From the NCBI GenBank assembly GCA_050084985.1, contig JBITNC010000001.1, positions 62,744,001-62,808,000 of the forward strand: a stretch of DNA of 64,000 nucleotides, written 5' to 3'. Every line of letters starts with the position of its first letter. Positions within the stretch are counted from its first letter, which is position 1. A model generated the notes under the pieces. The model searched no databases. It was not told where the DNA came from and was given only the letters and a program-made list of their open reading frames with translations. This document shows, piece by piece, positions 36,495 to 48,237 of the stretch. This DNA is from Nageia nagi (taxonomy: Eukaryota > Pinophyta). The translations under genes were made by a program, and so were the position numbers.

Positions 36495-36710
36495 ATAGGG
36501 GATTAGAAAAGTTGGTTATAAATTGGAATTACCACCAAATTCTAAGGTTTATGTATTATTCTATTTGTTTTATCTTAAATAAGTATTAGTAAAATAGACT
36601 ACAGCTCCAACCATACTTCCTAAATTTAATGAATAAGGACTCCACCACCCTTATTGGTGAGGGGAATTCAAGTTAAAAGTTATAATAATTTTTTATTTCA
36701 CCACTCTTTT
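36495..36710 (+). pseudogene. Gypsy integrase C-terminal relic
   Basis: One frame reads GYKLELPPNSKVYVLFYLFY, then a stretch ending in PTILPKFNE. This matches the region after the integrase core in plant gypsy elements (YKLELP..SKVH..FHVS.LK layout). Stops interrupt it. It differs from the array elements and is cut off by the insertion at 36833. Confidence 0.6.
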
Positions 36711-36832
36711 TCAATTCAAACAAATCTTTTTTAATGTTCTATTAACTCAAGAGAGGTCATAAGTATCGATATCCACTTGATATATGAGCCCCAAATGGAT
36801 TCATATTTTGAATAAAATTTAATGAGATAGTG

Positions 36833-37477
36833 TGATGAATCAAAATTGGCTAGTCCTCTCTATGCAAGGAGGGAGAAGGACCAAGGTTACATTACCAATG
36901 CTAGGGGAGAATTTATCTATTTACAAATGATGAAGAATGTATGTTATACCTACAAGAAGATAAATGCCAATGGGGACCTCAAAACTCTAGTCCCTTAAGA
37001 CCTTAGAGTGCACTCAAAGACAGGTGTTGAACCTCCTTGATGGAATGTAGGCCCCCTATCCCATAATCAATATTTAGGCACTAGAAAGTAAGGGAATGTC
37101 TATAATATAAAGCGATATGCTCATGGTATGCTAAGATAATGATAAAGTGATAAAAAGAAGCTAAACTACCATGAATACAACCTAGTAACAAAGGATACAA
37201 GTGTTCTATTTCTCCAAGATAGCTTCTAATGCTCTCCAACACTTGAAAGTATGATCAAACCATATAAAATGAGTGCTAGAGGATATCATGGCTTGGGTTC
37301 TTGCTCAAGGGTTCAGATGGATGGAGGATGGGGAGGTTGGTAATCACTAGGGTTCAAGATAAAAATAAGTAAGAAAAGGAAATCAAAATTCAAATTCTAC
37401 CTTATAGATTAGACACATACTAGTAGGTTGTTGACCTAGTTAGTTAGCCACCTAGAGGCTAATTAGTTAACTGACCA
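36833..37477 (-). repeat. 3' LTR of the gag-only element
   Basis: It aligns with 41411-42067 over its length. Shared phrases include gggagaatttatctattt, tgctctccaacacttg and cctagaggctaatt or ggttagaggctaatt. Confidence 0.75.
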
Positions 37478-37984
37478 AAGTAAAATATCATAATCATTTT
37501 GGTGCCCAACAAGTGCCCTGTTTTGAGGCAAGTATCATGAGATATTGCACTCAAATCAAAAGATAGCAAGGAAAGTGAAAATGATAAAAATATGAAAAAT
37601 AAAATAAGAAAGGATAAAATGATGAGATGATGAAATGATAAAATGATAATGATCAATGGTTAATGATATTTTATTGGCACACAAGGGAATTCAAAGGTAC
37701 ATAAACCTACAACATGCTTAAGTTATGTTAAATTATCATGGTGGGAGATATTTAAGGATAAATTTTTCTCTTGCTAAATGGAAAGCAAAGAAAAAAAAAT
37801 CATAACAACAACAACCTTATTTCAAAATAATAAATAGTGATGACCTTACCCCATGTTAAATACAAAGCAAGGTTTGTTGAGGATAAGTCTTGCCTCATAC
37901 TCAATGGAAACCAAGATATGCTAACTATTATCAAAGTGATAGTTTGTGCAACATTTTAAGATGCAACAAGACAACATGATCATA
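37478..37984. other. Left interior of gag-only element, simple-sequence rich
   Basis: Runs of aaaatgatgagatgatgaaa type and several copies of an accttaccccatg phrase. No ORF of interest. Confidence 0.5.
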
Positions 37985-38360
37985 TTAAGTGTTCCTATGG
38001 CTATAACAGCTCATGATGTCAACACTATCATATCATAACTAGTTAGTACCATAAAAAAGGATAAAATATAAAACACCTAGGTATGTATAGCTATAACACC
38101 TCATAGTTCCATTATTATTATTTATAACCAATCAACAACATAAAAAAGGATATAATACAAGTGACACAATCATGTCGAGGGTACCTATGGCTATAACACC
38201 CCATAGTGTTAACACTATCTTATCATAATAAGTGGTATCATCAGATAGGAAAAGGCTAATATGATATAACTAATACAATTATATCAAGGTTACCTATGTA
38301 TATAATACCTTTTGATGCCAACATTATTGTCTCATAACTAGTTGGTACAATAAAAAGATA
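37985..38360. repeat. Tandem repeat of about 100 bp, four copies
   Basis: The phrase cctatggctataacacc or close variants occurs at about 37991, 38078, 38181 and 38290, with matching sequence between. Spacing varies from 87 to 109 bp. Confidence 0.65.
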
Positions 38361-38380
38361 GAAGAAATAAGAAAATAAAT

Positions 38381-38655
38381 TATCTCTACTTTGCCCCAAT
38401 AGTTCAAAGGTGAAAAGAAAAGTAAAATGATTATTGGTTTTCCTCAATAGTTGAAAGGTAAAAATAAAATAAAAATGATCTCTACATTACCCCAATAGTT
38501 GGGTAAAAATAAAGATAAGATGATCTCTTCTTTCCCCAATAGTCGAAGGGAAAAAAGAAAATAAAAATGATCTTTACCTTTCCCTAGAAGTCAAAGGGTA
38601 AAAGGAAAGGTAAAATGATCTCTACTTTTCCTTAGTATTACAAGGATAAAATGAT
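38381..38655. repeat. Tandem repeat of about 45-57 bp, six copies
   Basis: Copies start at about 38381, 38438, 38480, 38523, 38569 and 38618. Each carries a variant of tctctactttgccccaatag followed by an a/g-rich run. Confidence 0.65.
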
Positions 38656-39799
38656 CATGCATAGGCTCATAGACCTACCAAGAATTCAACCATAGCATGC
38701 AGGCACGTAATGCCTAAACAAATAGGATAAAGATTCTCAAAAGGATAACCTTACCCCATTCTCAATTAAACATAGATAAAGGAAGAATAAATGGTACAAG
38801 ATAAGGTTACCCCATGCTCAATGGAAAGAAAAGAGAGAAATTATCAAAGTGATAAGGATAAATATCATGACATATGATAAGATATTCAAATGATAAGATG
38901 CAAATTTAATATTAGCAACAACTTAATATAGATGATATCTTAAGCTTAAATAAAAGAAAACAAGGTGATGGCAATAAAACATCATAAATTCATTGATAAG
39001 ATGCTCATTAATCATGATATAGAAGATCAAATACCAATGATATGATATGATATAATGCATGAAGATTTGATTAATGATGATATAATAAAAAATGATAAAT
39101 GATAATTTAAGATAAAAAGGTGTTAACTCAATGATTAACTAGTGATGATACATGAGAAAATAGATTCATCCATATCAAATCCATTATCACATGCTCTACA
39201 AGACTAAATATCCCTCAAAAACCATGATAGTTAATAATATATGATCAATCCAACGGGATGATTCAAGGAAACTTGATATGTATGATTATGATCTAAGTGG
39301 TTATATCCTCATCAGGAAATGAGGCCCATGGGAAGAGATAATGATATTAAACCAAATGAACCTCAAGGATATGTGCCTATAATGACACAATTGATATGTT
39401 AAGATAATAGGCATACTTCATGAAAGTGGTGAAGGATAATTATGAGAGGATAATAATCACAACAACAATAATGATGAGGAGAGGGAAGGCATAAGAAAAT
39501 AAAATATGATATGAAAAAAGATGGTAGGATGATATGGTAGTGGGATGAGGATGCATGCCACATGAGGAGGATACAATGCTAGTGCTAATGATAAGTGATG
39601 ATAAAACAAAGATATGGTGATGGTGGGAGATGAATTATTATTATCTTACCTCAAATTCTCTAGTATTGGATGATCATAAAGGAGTAGGCTCTAGTATTGA
39701 ATCTCTAGATTATAAGATTAATAAACATGATTAATTATAAATGGATGTAATTATAATATGATGATAAGATATGATAGCACTTAAGATGAAACAATCATG
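38656..39799. other. Interior of gag-only element without pol
   Basis: AT-rich, with many gatgata-like runs. I looked on both strands for RT or integrase motifs where pol should be and found none. Confidence 0.5.
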
Positions 39800-40860
39800 A
39801 AGAAATCAAGGAGAAGGTCCATATTCAATGTCTCAACCAACAAAGGTACCATAAGAGGATGGAGGTTCTACCTCATGGTAATCCTACTCACATGATGCAA
39901 GACTTTGATAATGATTAGGAAAATGATTTTTAAAAATCCCTAAATGGTGATTAGGTGGTACAATTGGTACTCCTATTGATACTCAAACATCATTTATAAT
40001 ATCCTAAATATCATGATTTAATCATATGCATCCATTGGTGTTGTTTCCACTATTTCTAGGAAAGTCATAAAACTTGCTTGCAATATACCAAGATTTTATT
40101 GATACTAGTAGATTTTCTTTGATTGGGGGAAAAGTTAAAATATTTGTTTGTAATAAATAAGGTAAGATATTTGATAATGACCCCCTAAAAGGATTAAATA
40201 TTCTTCTTTTCTCTTGATTAAGGGTTTTCTATTGCTCACACATGGTTGGTTGCTCCAAATGTAATTGATTAATTTCATAAGAGTGTTGACTTGATGGTTG
40301 CTTTTGATATGCTTGAGAATGTTTATTACACTTTTGATTTTGATCATGATACTTCTTGAATAATTTGATTTCACTTGATTATATCTTGAATTCCTCAATG
40401 AGATTTACTTACGATAATGCTTCCTCAAAAGATTTATATTGTTTGATTTGCAAGGTGGAAGATATTCTCTTGTTAAACTTCTTACAAAAGATTCTAACAT
40501 GTTCCTCTTATGGAAAGGTATATAAGAAATATGTTGCAATTGATCTTCATCTTACAATATAATCATTGATAGACTCATATCCATATTAACATATGTTTAT
40601 TAAATCTATGATAGATGATCATTTCCTTATGTTGATGGTAAAATGGTCTAAGAAGAGATTTGCTAGTTTTTCAAAGGAATAGATGCTATGTTGGGGTATG
40701 TTGTTGTACAATCCAACACTTTGCTTGCTAAAGTTTTTGGAAATATCGTAAACATAGGGATATCATCGATTCTTATGAGATAGTAGGAATACTTGAATTG
40801 CCTCTAGTGCTCTCTTGTTAATTCTTTCCCTTTGAACTTCGCAATTTGAGGAACATCAAA
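39800..40860 (-). pseudogene. gag pseudogene of the minus-strand LTR element
   Basis: Read right to left, the Retrotrans_gag fold region begins near 40860 (FKGKELTREH, then RQFKYSYYLIRIDD). It continues through SMIIL and ESFVRSLTREYLPPCKSNNI at about 40440-40500. Further on, PFRGSLSNILPYLLQTNI (about 40130-40190) and a knuckle-like SKFYDFPRNSGNNTNGCI (about 40027-40080, first Cys now Tyr) follow the usual order of plant gypsy gag. NHHLGIFKNHFPNHY closes it near 39920. Stops are frequent. In an intact element this protein would form the virus-like particle. The lineage differs from the array gypsy. Confidence 0.65.
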
Positions 40861-41383
40861 CTTATAGAAAAATAGCTTTATTGGAACCAAAGGGTTGATA
40901 GGTTTATTAACAATCAATTGATAACATAAGTTGCTTTTGCTTTGATTTTGATCCTTGATTCCATGTATTATAATCTCTTTAAGATATTCTCATGAATTTT
41001 TAGAGGCTATTAAGTTCTCATTCTTTGCACTTGATATGTTACATGTTGATAGGCTTGTTGACACTTTATCCCAAAGGTTGATTCCATATGTTGGATTGTG
41101 AATAAGTTGACTTTTAGGTTGAGCCATTTGATTAATGTATCCTTAACTTTGGTATGATGATTGATGCACATGATGAAAGTGAGAAGAAGATGGAGGAAGA
41201 ATCACACTTTAATAAGGTTGATTAATGATGCTTTGAGAGGCCACTTGTTGAAAGTTACCTTTTATGTGATTCTGATTAGGATCATGTTGCTATGGTTGAT
41301 AGTAAGAAATAATTTTTCCAACATTGGAAAAATTATGTCAATTAATTTTTTATTTTGATATGCAACTCTAAGGGTATGGAAAT

Positions 41384-41398
41384 TATGATGTAGCCCTA
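41384..41398 (-). other. Possible primer-binding site of gag-only element
   Basis: On the minus strand, just inside the right LTR, tggtagatagggcta resembles the initiator-Met complement TGGTATCAGAGC with several changes. Position fits; sequence fit is weak. Confidence 0.3.
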
Positions 41399-41410
41399 TC
41401 TACCATCTTA

Positions 41411-42067
41411 TGATGCATCCAAAATGGTTGGTCCTCTCCACAGAAGGAGAGAGAAGAACCAATGTTGCAACACAAATTCTAGGGGAGAATTTATCTATTT
41501 CCAAATAATAAAGGGTATGTGCTATACCTACAATAATATAAATATTAATGGGGGCCTCAACACTCTAATCCTTAAGACCCTAGAGTGCATTTAAAGAGAG
41601 GTATTGAACCTTCTTGATGGAATGGAGGTCCTCTATCCCACAATCATATGGGAACTAGAAAGTAACAAAATACCTATAATATAAAGTGATATGGTCATTC
41701 TATGTTAAGATAATGACAAAGTGATAAAATAAGTTAAACTACCATGAATCTCATTTAGAAATAGGCTACATGCTAATACAAATGCATTACAATGCAATAA
41801 ATAAAGGATACAAGTGCTTCACTCCTCCAATATAGCTCCCAATGCTCTCCAACACTTGCAAGGATAATCAAAACATTTCAAAAGGAGTTCTAGGGGATTC
41901 CATTACTTAGGGTCTTGCTCAATGGTTTGGCTAGAGGTGATGGAAAGGATGGTAATGATTAGGGTGAAATTTTAAACTGAAATTTGTACTTATAGATAAG
42001 AAAAAAAATTGATCACATGGTTAACTTATCTAATTTTTTGGTTAGAGGCTAATTGGTTGATTGACTA
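41411..42067 (-). repeat. 5' LTR of the gag-only element
   Basis: Partner of 36833-37477, by eye about 80 percent alike. It begins next to the gag side of the element, hence 5' on the minus strand. Confidence 0.75.
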
Positions 42068-42879
42068 GTGCAACCAGCATATCGATTCTATGCTTAATGT
42101 ATAAGGTCAAAAATTACTATGATGGTAAAGTAAATGAACCAACATGAAAATGATTAGGGGAAAAATACAATTTTGATATTCTTAAAGCAAGTACCTCTCT
42201 TTTATTGAATAAGATCATCACATGATCATTGAAAGGTATATGTTAGTTATTTTCTATTTGCTCATAAAAGAAATGTTTATGTAAGTTTTCTTAACATGCT
42301 TGCTCCAATCATCTATACCTTTAAAGCACATCTTTTTCATCCATTTATTTTTATATATAATCTTGTGTTTTATTCCCCTTATCCAATTCCAAAATTCCTC
42401 CTTAATAGTTGAATTTATCCTTGAGGGCTTGAGATTATATATTGCAACATTATAAAAGATTATACTCCTTGACTTTTTATAATATAAATGATTGATAACT
42501 AATATCATATTACAACATTGAAGTACTCTACTAGATTACATATCACTACAAATGACCATCCAATAGGTTATAAGGTGACCAACCCAATTTTGAGGTTTCT
42601 TCTAATATTTCGTTTGGACGATGTTTGTTTATATAAGTCACCTTCTTCATTTTTTGTTCAACCTATCACATTGAATAATTAGATCTAATAATTTATAATA
42701 GGTTTTGATTATTAATCATATTATTCTTTTGTCTCATATTTAATGCTAGGCCTCATAACTTAGCATCATTCAATGTCAATAATAACATGTCCATTAGTGA
42801 TTGATAAATCCAACTATCTTTAATATTTATTAAGATCAATAACACTACCTTCATATTAATTCATGACTATATTAATAAC

Positions 42880-42985
42880 AAATATATAAATTAATTATGA
42901 ACACTTTCATTAAATATCTTATAGAAATGTCTCACCTCTAATGTATAACAAATATCTTAAATTAATAATGAACACTTTCATTAAA
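42880..42985. repeat. Local duplication at the E junction
   Basis: A phrase of about 38 bp (aacaaatatataaattaatt at its start, then atgaacactttcattaaat) occurs at about 42878 and again at about 42945, the second running straight into unit-E sequence. The duplicated edge marks the breakpoint. Confidence 0.5.
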
Positions 42986-44015
42986 TAAAAAGATTATCAC
43001 CTAGCACTTCCTTATAATTTATCAAAAACATGACTCCACATATTTCACTCATCCTTTCTTCTAAAAGCAATAGAATAGCATTTATTGTAGTACATGTTTT
43101 TCTCCTTTCTATGAGAATCATACAAATGGGTGCAATTCTTTTAATTGGTATATTTAAGATATATATTTTACAATTTATTTAAGTTACCTTTTATCTTAAA
43201 TGTTCCTCAGAATTATTCAAAATATCCTTTGTATTTCTTTAATTATTATGTCTACTAACTTTGATAAGAACACATCATCCACAAATAATATAGACCTATT
43301 GTATTCAAGCTCCTACATTATTTTACCCCATGGATTAAATTTTTAATTATATCTTTTACTAGGTCAATATCTAGAACTTCAACATTTATGGTGAAAAGCT
43401 AATAAAGGTAAAGGTAAATATGATTAACATCCATTGGAGACCAAACTAATATATGGTATGGACAACTTGCAATAGACTATTACATATAACATGTATGTAC
43501 CCTATATAGAAGAAATAGAAGATTGACTATCTTTATGTTAATACCCTATATACTTTATAAAATTTGGTACTAAACTCATTGACTAAAACTTGCTAAGACA
43601 TAGATGCAATATACATTTACACATTTTTTAAACTAATTACCGTAAATATGAACTTTCAATTTATGTTTACCATTATTTTCTATTTTATTAGATCATTTCT
43701 TTTAATATTAATATCATTTTATTTTTCTTTCTGATAAAAAATGAATTATAAACTTATTTATGATAATCACAACATCAAATATCGAACTTATTTTGATAAA
43801 ACCTCTAGTATTTTTAAAATAATTTGAATAAGTATAATTAATTAGCTATAGTTCTCAAATTTGAAGTTAGAAAATAATAAGTAAACTATACAAGGTAATT
43901 CTTTTATTCATTTGTAAAGAACACTCTTATGTTGATTACGAACATATAGCCTTTCTATGATTAAGACTTGTGACCTTATCTTCATTTATGATTATTGACA
44001 TAAATTACTTCTATG
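42986..44015. other. AT-rich interval, unit E
   Basis: Counterpart of 5717-6750 in A. No genes are visible. Its last five bases (ctatg) form the left copy of the copia target duplication. Confidence 0.55.
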
Positions 44016-44433
44016 TGTTAGAAACGGTGACAACAACTCATCCGTGAATAGGATTTTAGATCCTATAAACTAGGATTGGTTGTAACTATTGAAATGGTGA
44101 CAACAACTCATTTGTGAATAGGATTTTAGATCCTATAAACCAAGATTGGTTGTAACCAATGCAACCAAGTTAGAATATAGGTGAGATCACAATTAATGAT
44201 CAGTTTCTAATATATTGCTATAAATTTGTATGCCCATTGAGGCTGTGAGTGGGTCAGAGAGGAGTGAGTCCTGACTGTAATCTCCATTAGCTGAATAATA
44301 AGATAACTGATACCTATGCTTGGTGGATGTAGCCCAACATTTGGGTGAACCACGTAAATTACTATGTTTTTTGTTTGCATTGGTATTGATTATTTTATGG
44401 TAATTTATGTTTCCACATTTGCAAATTACAACA
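44016..44433 (+). repeat. 5' LTR of copia element
   Basis: Starts tgttag and ends acaaca. It contains a 70-bp direct duplication (44021-44090 and 44091-44160) that the 3' LTR lacks, explaining the length difference. Confidence 0.9.
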
Positions 44434-44435
44434 AG

Positions 44436-44447
44436 TGGTATCAGAGC
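44436..44447 (+). other. Copia primer-binding site
   Basis: TGGTATCAGAGC, an exact match to the initiator-Met tRNA 3' end complement, two bases after the LTR. Confidence 0.88.
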
Positions 44448-44786
44448 TGAGGAAGAGCTAAGGAGGATGTAGACTAGAAGAAGCTACTCATTAAAGAGGT
44501 TGTGTTGCTGAAATCACTGCTAAATTTTATGTTTTTGGCATCAGCACTTAGATATCCTTGAGAGGGAGCACCAGCGCTAGAGACTAAGTTGAAGGCCACA
44601 TTGATAAATGAAATTAGATATCTTTTGAGAGGGAGCATTGAGAGGGAGCCAGCACTCACCTCAGTGACTAAAGAGAGCACCAACCCACTAGTGCCCTTAC
44701 ACTCCATTCCTTGATTTTGTGCAACACACACCGTATCTTATACAAGGAGTGCTAAAAAATTCATGCGCTAAAAAAAAATTCATGAG
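44448..44786 (+). other. Copia leader
   Basis: Untranslated leader between primer site and gag. It contains a gagagggagcac-type phrase repeated several times (about 44560-44650). No ORF is expected here. Confidence 0.6.
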
Positions 44787-45540
44787 ATGCAGAGTGCTAA
44801 GTTTGAAATTGAAAAGTTTAATGGAAAGAATAATTTTGAGATCTGGAAGGTTAAGATGCATGATCTGCTCATGCAACAAGGCATGGTGAAGGTGCTTTTG
44901 GGAAAAGGAAAGTAACCCGCATCCACAACAGATGAAGACTGGGATGAGATAGATGCGAGAGCACTGAGTGCCATATGCCTGTATTTGGCCAATGATGTAC
45001 TATTCAACATTGTTACAGAGAAGATAGCAACCAGTTTGTGGTCAAAGTGGAAAGCTTATACATAATGAAATCCTTGATAAATAGGATCTTTCTGAAAAGA
45101 CAACTGTATAGTTTGCACATGAAGGAAGGTACAAAAATTGTTGATCATCTAAATACTTTCAATACTCTTCTAGTCTAGTTGAATAGCATGGGTATGAAAT
45201 TTGAATCTAAAGATAAGGTAATTACTTTATTATGTTCTTTGCCTACAGCATGGGATCATTTCATTACCTCTATTAGTTTTAGTTCAATAGAAACTATTGA
45301 GTTTGATGATACTATTGGAGCTTTACTATCTAAGGAAACAAGGAAGAAATCAAATCTAGAAACCTCTACATCTGAGGCATTGGTGGTCAGAGTTAGACCA
45401 AAAGAAAGAGGATAGGGTTAGAGGGATTTCTCTCAATCAAAATCAAAAGCCATAAAGTGTAAGCCAAAGTGCTGGTTTTGTGGAAAATCTAAACACCTAA
45501 AGAAGGACTATTGGAAGCGACACCAAACCTCCAATGAAGA
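44787..45540 (+). pseudogene. gag of copia element, broken
   Basis: From ATG 44787 the frame reads FEIEKFNGKNNFEIWKVKMH, the standard start of copia gag. A TAA at 44913 interrupts it after 42 codons. After a small shift near 45055, MKSLINRIFLKRQLYSLHMK and SMGMKFESKDKVITLLCSLP continue the gag core. A TAG sits at 45175. The zinc knuckle at 45470-45514 reads CWFCGKSKHLKKDYW, with Tyr for the last Cys. The product would coat the element RNA; this copy is dead. Confidence 0.88.
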
Positions 45541-45589
45541 CCCTCAAAAGGAGACGAAGGAAGCAAATGCAACCAAAATAAGTTCAGTA

Positions 45590-46760
45590 ATAGGTTCAAG
45601 TATAGTTGATGAAGTTTTAACAATTAATACTGGTTCACATCATGATCAACATTGGCTATTAGATTCTGGTGCTTCAAACCACATGTGTCTTCATAGACAT
45701 TAGTTTATTACTTACCAATCTATAGATGATGGAGTTGTTTACATGGGTAATAATATTTCATCTAAAGTTATGGTGATTGGTAGCATCTGAATTAAAATGT
45801 TTGATGGAACTGTTAAAACACTAACTAATGTAAGACATGTACTTGATCTTAGTAAGAACCTAATCTCTTTGGGAGTCCTAGACAGAGGAGGCTATAAGAC
45901 CATTGTTCAAGGTGGAGTTATGAAAGTCTACAAAGGAATTATACAGGTTATGAAAGCAAAGAATGTTGGTAATCTTTTTTTATTAGAAGGGAGGACTGAA
46001 TCAGATCATGCGATAATGGTATCTAAGAGTGATAGTGATTCTGTTCAACTATGGCATCAATGGTTGGGTCATATGATCGAACAAGGATTAAAGGTATTAA
46101 CTGATCGCAAGTTACTTCCTAGCCTAAAGTCTTTAAAATTAGATTTCTTTAAGCACTGTGTTTATGGAAAACAAAATAGGCAGAGATTTAAAACCGAAAG
46201 ACACACCAGTGAAGGAATCCTAGACTATATTCATTCTAATGTTTGGGGACCATCTCCTACTATTTCATATGGAGGATCATCATATTTTGTAACTTTTATA
46301 GATGATTTCTCTAGGAAGGTGTGGATCTATATGTTAAAGAGTAAGGCTGATCTATTTACAATTTTTAAGTAGTTTAGAACTTTAGTGGAATAGAGCACTA
46401 CTAGATCTATTAAATGTTTAAGAATAGATAATGGTGGTGAATTTATGTCAATGGAGTTTGAGAGTTATTGCAAGGAATTTGGGATTGATAGGCATAAGAC
46501 TACTGCCTATACTCCTCAGCAAAATGGAGTTGTTGAACGCATGAACAGGACTCTTCTAGAGAGAGTAAGGAGTATGCTTAGTAATGCCAATCTGTAGCAG
46601 GAACTATGGGTAGAAGTAGTAACTACAGTTTGTTATCTGGTGAATCGATCACCATCAATAGCAATAGAATGCAAAATTCTTGAGGAGGTATGGATAGGTC
46701 ACCCTTGTAATTATTCTAATGTTAAAGTTTTTGGTTGTGATGCTTATGCTTTAATTCTGA
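45590..46760 (+). pseudogene. Protease and integrase of copia element, broken
   Basis: The protease active site LDSGASNH is intact at 45656-45682. TAG (about 45699) and TGA (45788) follow. The frame 45797-46372 carries the pre-integrase zinc region: the two His are in WHQWLGH, but the first Cys is lost in FKHCVYGKQ. In the integrase core the first catalytic Asp has become Asn (HSNVWGPS, about 46231-46254). The second Asp (RIDNGGEF, about 46425) and the Glu (QNGVVERMN, about 46520) remain. TAG codons at 46370, about 46392 and about 46594 break it. Confidence 0.88.
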
Positions 46761-47088
46761 AACATCAACGTTCTAAATTAGATCCAAATAAAAAAGGCTT
46801 ATCTTTGTTGGATATGGTGATGGTATTAAGGGGTACAAGTTATGGGATCCTACTGCCCACAAGATCACCATTAATAGAGATGTAATATTTGATGAATCAT
46901 CTCTCATCAAATCAAATGAAGATGTTCAAATGAAATAGCAAGAAGTACCTAAGTATCAAAGGATTCAGTTTGAAACTAGTTCAACTACAAATGAAAATGA
47001 ACATGAACAAGTTCTTGAAGATGTTCATGAAGAAGTTCCTACAAAAGAAAATGTGGATGATGATGACATTCAATAGATTGTGGATGAA

Positions 47089-48237
47089 CCACAAACTACC
47101 CTAAGGAGGTCTACACGGTTCAGAGTTCCTCTAAGAAGGTATGATGATTTTATTTCATCAGTTTCTTTAAGTACTAATGATGATGAACCTTCATGCTATT
47201 AGGAAGCTATGAAGGGTTCAAATAATGATAAATGGAAAGAAGCGATCAAGGATGAAATGAAAGCATTAGAGAGGAATGCTACATGGGACCTGGTAGAGAT
47301 TCCAAGAGATAGGAAAACTATAGGTTCCAAGTGGGTCTACAAGCTGAAGAAAGGTGTTGATGATAAGGTGGAAAGGTACAAAGCAAGGTTGGTTGCGAAA
47401 GGGTATTCTTAGAAAGAAGGTATTGACTTTCATGAGATTTTTTCACTAGTTGTAAAGATTGTTTCAATTCAAATTATGTTAGCATTAGTTGCATTGCTTG
47501 ATTTGGAGTTGGAGCAACTAGATGTTAAAACTGCTTTCTTACATGGAGATTTGGATGAGGAAATTTACATGGAACAATCGAAAGGGTTCATTCAAAATCA
47601 CAACAAGATATTTGTTTATAGGCTTAATAAATCATTGTATGGTCTGAGGTAGTCGCCCAGACAATGGTACAAGAAATTTGACTCTTTCATGGTGAGCCAA
47701 AATTATACAAGGAGTGGGTATGATCATTGTGTCTATTTTAAGAAATTGAATAATGGCATATTCATTATCTTAGTATTGTATGTTGATGATATGCTTTTAG
47801 CAAGCAAAAGCATAACTGAGATCAATAGGTTAAAGGCTTAGATGGCTAGGATGTTCAACATGAAAGATCTAGGAGCAGCAAGATAGATTTTGGGCATGGA
47901 GATATTCAGAGATAGGAGGAATGGTAAGCTTTGGTTGTCACAACAAAAGTATGTTGAGAAGATACTTTTGAGGTTTGGTATGAATGATGTGAAACCAATT
48001 TCAGTCCCTTTGGCTTCCCATTTTAATCTTTCTTCAATTCTATGTCCTAGGACAAAAGAAGAAAAGGAATATATGTCTCGAATACCATATGCTAATGCAG
48101 TAGGAAGTCTAATGTATGCGATGGTTAGTACAAGGCCAGACATTTCACATGTAGTTGGGGTTGTCAGTAGGTTTATGGAAAATCTAGGTAAAGAGCATTG
48201 GGCAGCATGCGAAATGGGTGCTTCGATATTCTGAGGG
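47089..48237 (+). pseudogene. Reverse transcriptase of copia element, broken
   Basis: Starts near the EAMKGSNNDKWKEAIKDEMK block (47203) and continues with KTIGSKWVYKLK, LDVKTAFLHGDL-type sequence (about 47520, with QLDVKTAFLHGD) and the catalytic YVDDM (47779-47793). PYANAVGSLMYAMVSTRPDI follows at about 48085. TAG codons at about 47203, 47410, 47650, 47838 and 47884 each stand where Gln is usual. Near 48207-48236 two one-base shifts break the link to RNase H. Confidence 0.9.

Larger units (their letters stand above)
36833..42067 (-). mobile_element. Gag-only gypsy-type LTR element, minus strand
   Basis: Direct repeats of about 650 bp at both ends begin with TG and end with CA on the minus strand (one end mutated). 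The 5-bp sequence tagtg occurs at 36828-36832 and 42066-42070, a likely target duplication whose right copy overlaps the LTR edge by two bases. Inside lies a decayed gag close to the right LTR and on the minus strand, so the right LTR is 5'. No protease, RT or integrase can be read. About 2.3 kb of tandem-repeat-rich DNA fills that space. This fits a non-autonomous (LARD-like) element. Confidence 0.65.
32681..42976. other. Non-unit block between D and E
   Basis: About 10.3 kb without compound-unit sequence. Left of it, D stops at a point equal to A 8668; right of it, E starts at a point equal to A 5717. It is therefore not a clean insertion into one unit. Contents are annotated separately. 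The remainder, for example 32681-33520 and 42068-42880, is AT-rich with no gene I can support. Confidence 0.7.

Noticed and set aside
37500-37520. tggtgcccaacaagtgccc as a primer-binding site of a plus-strand element
   Set aside because: It lies inside an LTR edge and looks like a tRNA complement, but the gag in this element is on the minus strand next to the other LTR, so this end is the 3' side.
37459-38447. Minus ORFs rich in Leu, Ile and Phe at 37459 and 38256 as membrane proteins
   Set aside because: The hydrophobicity comes from A/T-rich simple repeats in the gag-only element.
44474-45010. Minus-strand ORFs in the copia leader and gag
   Set aside because: They lie antisense to a clear gag frame and match nothing.
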